Part shown: positions 4,318 through 6,221 of the stretch, piece by piece
Position numbering within the stretch: the first letter of the stretch is position 1
Layout of the letters: the number at the start of each line of letters is the position of its first letter
Assembly (NCBI GenBank): GCA_025355115.1
Contig: JANXLO010000483.1
Span: forward strand, 1-6,221
Direction: 5' to 3'
Source of the DNA: Chthonomonadaceae bacterium
Lineage (GTDB): Bacteria > Armatimonadota > Chthonomonadetes > Chthonomonadales > Chthonomonadaceae
DNA: 6,221 nucleotides
Program-made: the position numbers and the translations under genes
Notes under the pieces: generated by a model
Told to the model about the DNA's origin: nothing
What the model saw: only the letters and a program-made list of their open reading frames with translations
Database searches by the model: none

Positions 4318-5961
4318 ATGGAGACACACTGGGCCATCGATCTGGGCACAACCAACACACTCATCGCGAAATGGGTCGGCACACACGCAACCACGGTCGC
4401 GCTCGAGGAGCTGGTAGATTACGAACCGGCCTGGCGAACTCCGCTGATTCCCTCGGTCATCTATTTTCAGGACGAGGGCCGCGCCATCATAGGTCGTCCC
4501 GCTCTGTCGGCGCGCGAGATCATGCATTCCGCCGATCTGACGACCCTCGGGCCGTTGGCGCGGTCGTTCAAAAAGACGTTAGCTAGAGCGAGCCAGCAGC
4601 CTGTCGCCCAGCTAGGCTCACAGACCATATCCGCCCGTCAGTGTGCCACCGTCTTCATGAAAGAACTTCTCAACGCGACCGCCGAGTACGAGCGCCAGCG
4701 GGCGGAGCCCAACCGCTCGCGGATGCAACGGATAATGACGGCGTTGCGGTGGTGGCGCAAAGAGGGTCAAGTGACCGACCTGACTATGACGGTTCCGGTC
4801 GAGAGCTACGAGCCATACCGGGCCGAGCTCTCCAACATCGCACGCAAGCTTGGCGTCTCCAAGTTCCGCACCCTGGATGAGCCAGTGGCCGCCGCCCTCG
4901 GGTACGGCGTCGATCTTACAGAAGAGAAGCACCTCCTGGTCGTGGATTTCGGCGGCGGCACGCTCGATCTCGCGGTGGTTCGCACACACTCGCTGGGCGG
5001 GGGCAGCGGTCGTGACGGCAATCCCGGTCACCACAGGGCCACTCTGCTGGCTGCACGGGGGCTTTTCTACGGCGGCGAGACGGTCGACGAGTGGATCGCC
5101 GATCTCGGGGCAGAGCAGTTGAGAGCGCATCAGCTGACCCTGCGTCCGCTTCTGCTCTCGCAGGCTGAGGCCATCAAGAAGGATCTGAGCAACAAAGCCT
5201 CCATCGCCGAGTCAAGCTACTTCCTCCTGCAGGGCGGCGGCAACATCGAGATCACACGCGCGGCCTTTCTCAATTTGCTTGAGACACGTGGCCTGTATGG
5301 GACGCTCGAGAAGCTCACTGAGGCGACGCTCGACGACTGTGCTCGAGAGCTCGATGACACCGAAATCGATGCAGTTCTGCTGGTGGGCGGCTCCACCCTA
5401 TTGCCCGGCGTTCGTGAGCTGTTCGAGCGGCTGTTCGGGCCGCAACGGGTGCACTACTGGGAGCCATTCGAGGCGGTCGTCAAAGGTGCGGCGATCTTTG
5501 GCGCAGGCTACAGTGTGGATCAGATCGTTCACCACGACTACGCGATTCGGGTCTATAACGACAACGAGCAGCGACCGGAGTATGAGCGGTTGATTCGCCG
5601 CGGCACCAGCTATCCCACGCCTAACCCGTTCCAGACCCGCTACTACTCCGTCATGGAAGGCCAGGCACTATTCCGCCTGCCGATCTGTGAGGTGGGATAC
5701 GGCGGACGCACCAGTCTCCCCTGGGCGAAGCGGATGAACGGCAATGAATACTGGCTTCCCAACGGTGCAGAGGAGGGAGAATGCGTCACGACGTTGAATG
5801 AAGGAGATGCGTTGAAGCTGAGTCCCGCAGGGAGCGGAGCCCAGGCCCGTTTGAGAATCGACTTCACCATCGATGAGAATCGCTATCTTTGCGCCACTAT
5901 TCACGATCTGCAGTTGCAGAAGGATAAGCGCACTGAAGAGCGCGTCATCATGCTTCGCTAA
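4318..5961 (+). CDS. Non-canonical Hsp70-family ATPase (DnaK-like)
   Basis: A 547-residue cytoplasmic Hsp70/actin-fold ATPase. ATP-binding motifs are intact: AIDLGTTNT near residues 5-13 (phosphate 1), FKK at 84-86 near the position of the DnaK catalytic lysine, DEPVAAALGYG from 187 (connect 1), DFGGGTLD at 210-217 (phosphate 2), VGGST at 356-360 (adenosine), and VVKGAAI at 387-393 (connect 2). Compared with DnaK (about 640 residues), residues 126-150 form a basic, tryptophan-containing insertion between EYE and the TVPV strand. The C-terminal part (about 400-547) does not resemble the usual substrate-binding domain: the hydrophobic LLLD-type linker is absent (SVDQIVHHDYAIRVYND instead), and the helical lid seems missing or very short. 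The ATG at 4318 is preferred over 4282 because homology begins at once and the SD and predicted transcript start lie after 4282. It probably shares an operon with the TPR gene 32 bases downstream. ATPase assignment is firm; client and role are unknown. Confidence 0.92.
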   Translation: METHWAIDLGTTNTLIAKWVGTHATTVALEELVDYEPAWRTPLIPSVIYFQDEGRAIIGRPALSAREIMHSADLTTLGPLARSFKKTLARASQQPVAQLGSQTISARQCATVFMKELLNATAEYERQRAEPNRSRMQRIMTALRWWRKEGQVTDLTMTVPVESYEPYRAELSNIARKLGVSKFRTLDEPVAAALGYGVDLTEEKHLLVVDFGGGTLDLAVVRTHSLGGGSGRDGNPGHHRATLLAARGLFYGGETVDEWIADLGAEQLRAHQLTLRPLLLSQAEAIKKDLSNKASIAESSYFLLQGGGNIEITRAAFLNLLETRGLYGTLEKLTEATLDDCARELDDTEIDAVLLVGGSTLLPGVRELFERLFGPQRVHYWEPFEAVVKGAAIFGAGYSVDQIVHHDYAIRVYNDNEQRPEYERLIRRGTSYPTPNPFQTRYYSVMEGQALFRLPICEVGYGGRTSLPWAKRMNGNEYWLPNGAEEGECVTTLNEGDALKLSPAGSGAQARLRIDFTIDENRYLCATIHDLQLQKDKRTEERVIMLR

Positions 5962-5993
5962 CACCTTTCGTTTTCGCCAAGGGAGCACATATT

Positions 5994-6221
5994 ATGTCGG
6001 CAGAGACAGACGCGGGGCTTGCAGCGCTACAGAGCGGCGATGTTGCCGGGGCCGTGACTCAGCTCGAGCAGGCCACGAACACCGATCCCAACGATTTTCA
6101 GGCATGCCTCTATCTTGGGGCGGCTTATGGTCAGGCGGGCCGGCAAATGGACGCGGTCACGATTCTGACGAAAGCAGTCCAGCTTCAGCCCGCTAACGCT
6201 CAGGCCCGCTACAATCTCGCG
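5994..6221 (+). CDS. TPR-repeat protein, N-terminal part (runs off the window)
   Basis: Translation from ATG 5994 gives 76 residues and is still open at the last base. The start MSAETDAGLAALQSGDVAG leads into two tetratricopeptide repeats, about residues 4-36 and 37-70 (ACLYLGAAYGQAGR then DAVTILTKAVQLQP), with a third beginning at ARYNLA. The pattern of small residues at TPR positions 8, 20 and 27 and the terminal P is clear. TPR arrays bind proteins; in other systems some bind Hsp70 C-terminal tails. There is no signal peptide at the start. AAGGGAG (5979-5985) gives an SD with 8-base spacing. The 32-base gap from the Hsp70 stop, with no terminator between, argues for co-transcription. What follows the TPRs cannot be seen. 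Confidence 0.85.
   Translation, partial: MSAETDAGLAALQSGDVAGAVTQLEQATNTDPNDFQACLYLGAAYGQAGRQMDAVTILTKAVQLQPANAQARYNLA

Noticed and set aside
3820..4527. A 235-codon minus-strand frame across the isomerase and Hsp70 genes
   Set aside because: It spans two genes with firm family motifs and the intervening promoter, and its translation looks like a shadow.

Overview
The window carries five protein genes, all on the + strand, in GC-rich DNA whose intergenic gaps are clearly more AT-rich. In order they are: a GH172/DUF2961 glycoside hydrolase (173-1264); a protein made of four GAF domains with no recognisable output domain (1441-3504); a D-lyxose/D-mannose isomerase-type cupin (3703-4248); a non-canonical Hsp70-family ATPase (4318-5961); and the first 76 codons of a TPR-repeat protein that runs off the window edge (5994-6221). 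No tRNA, rRNA, CRISPR array, insertion sequence or phage gene was seen.

The organism is a bacterium using housekeeping sigma70/sigmaA-type promoters, two of which are very close to consensus, and strong Shine-Dalgarno sites. A short DUF2961 protein, soluble GAF-only proteins and Hsp70/TPR pairs would suit a free-living heterotroph of the Armatimonadota or a neighbouring deep-branching phylum. This placement is a low-confidence impression from gene content and style, not something the sequence proves.

Layout. Positions 1-172 are a non-coding leader with two GGCAGGG-type direct repeats and an imperfect hairpin. The GH172 gene is followed 16 bases after its stop by a perfect 13-bp inverted repeat, the likely end of that unit. 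Positions 1361-1440 form a compact regulatory region: a 17-bp near-palindrome, GTGAAT repeats on 10-bp phasing, a TTGACA -35, an 11-bp palindrome in the promoter spacer, an extended -10 and a strong SD. The multi-GAF gene is followed by a 198-bp gap with a weak terminator candidate and then a perfect-consensus promoter (TTGACA-N17-TATAAT) for the isomerase. The Hsp70 gene has its own TATAAT promoter just after the isomerase stop and probably forms an operon with the TPR gene 32 bases downstream.

How the genes may work together. The GH172 enzyme and the lyxose/mannose isomerase both point to furanose/pentose/ketohexose metabolism, but each has separate control elements and nothing shows that they share a pathway. 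The multi-GAF protein could sense small molecules and act through a partner. The Hsp70-like ATPase with a divergent C-terminal part and a TPR partner is the most unusual unit. It looks like a specialised chaperone or scaffold module rather than the housekeeping DnaK system, since there is no grpE or dnaJ beside it in the window. No clearly new biological system can be claimed from the sequence alone. The best candidates for follow-up are the Hsp70/TPR pair, the GAF-only protein and its operator-rich promoter.
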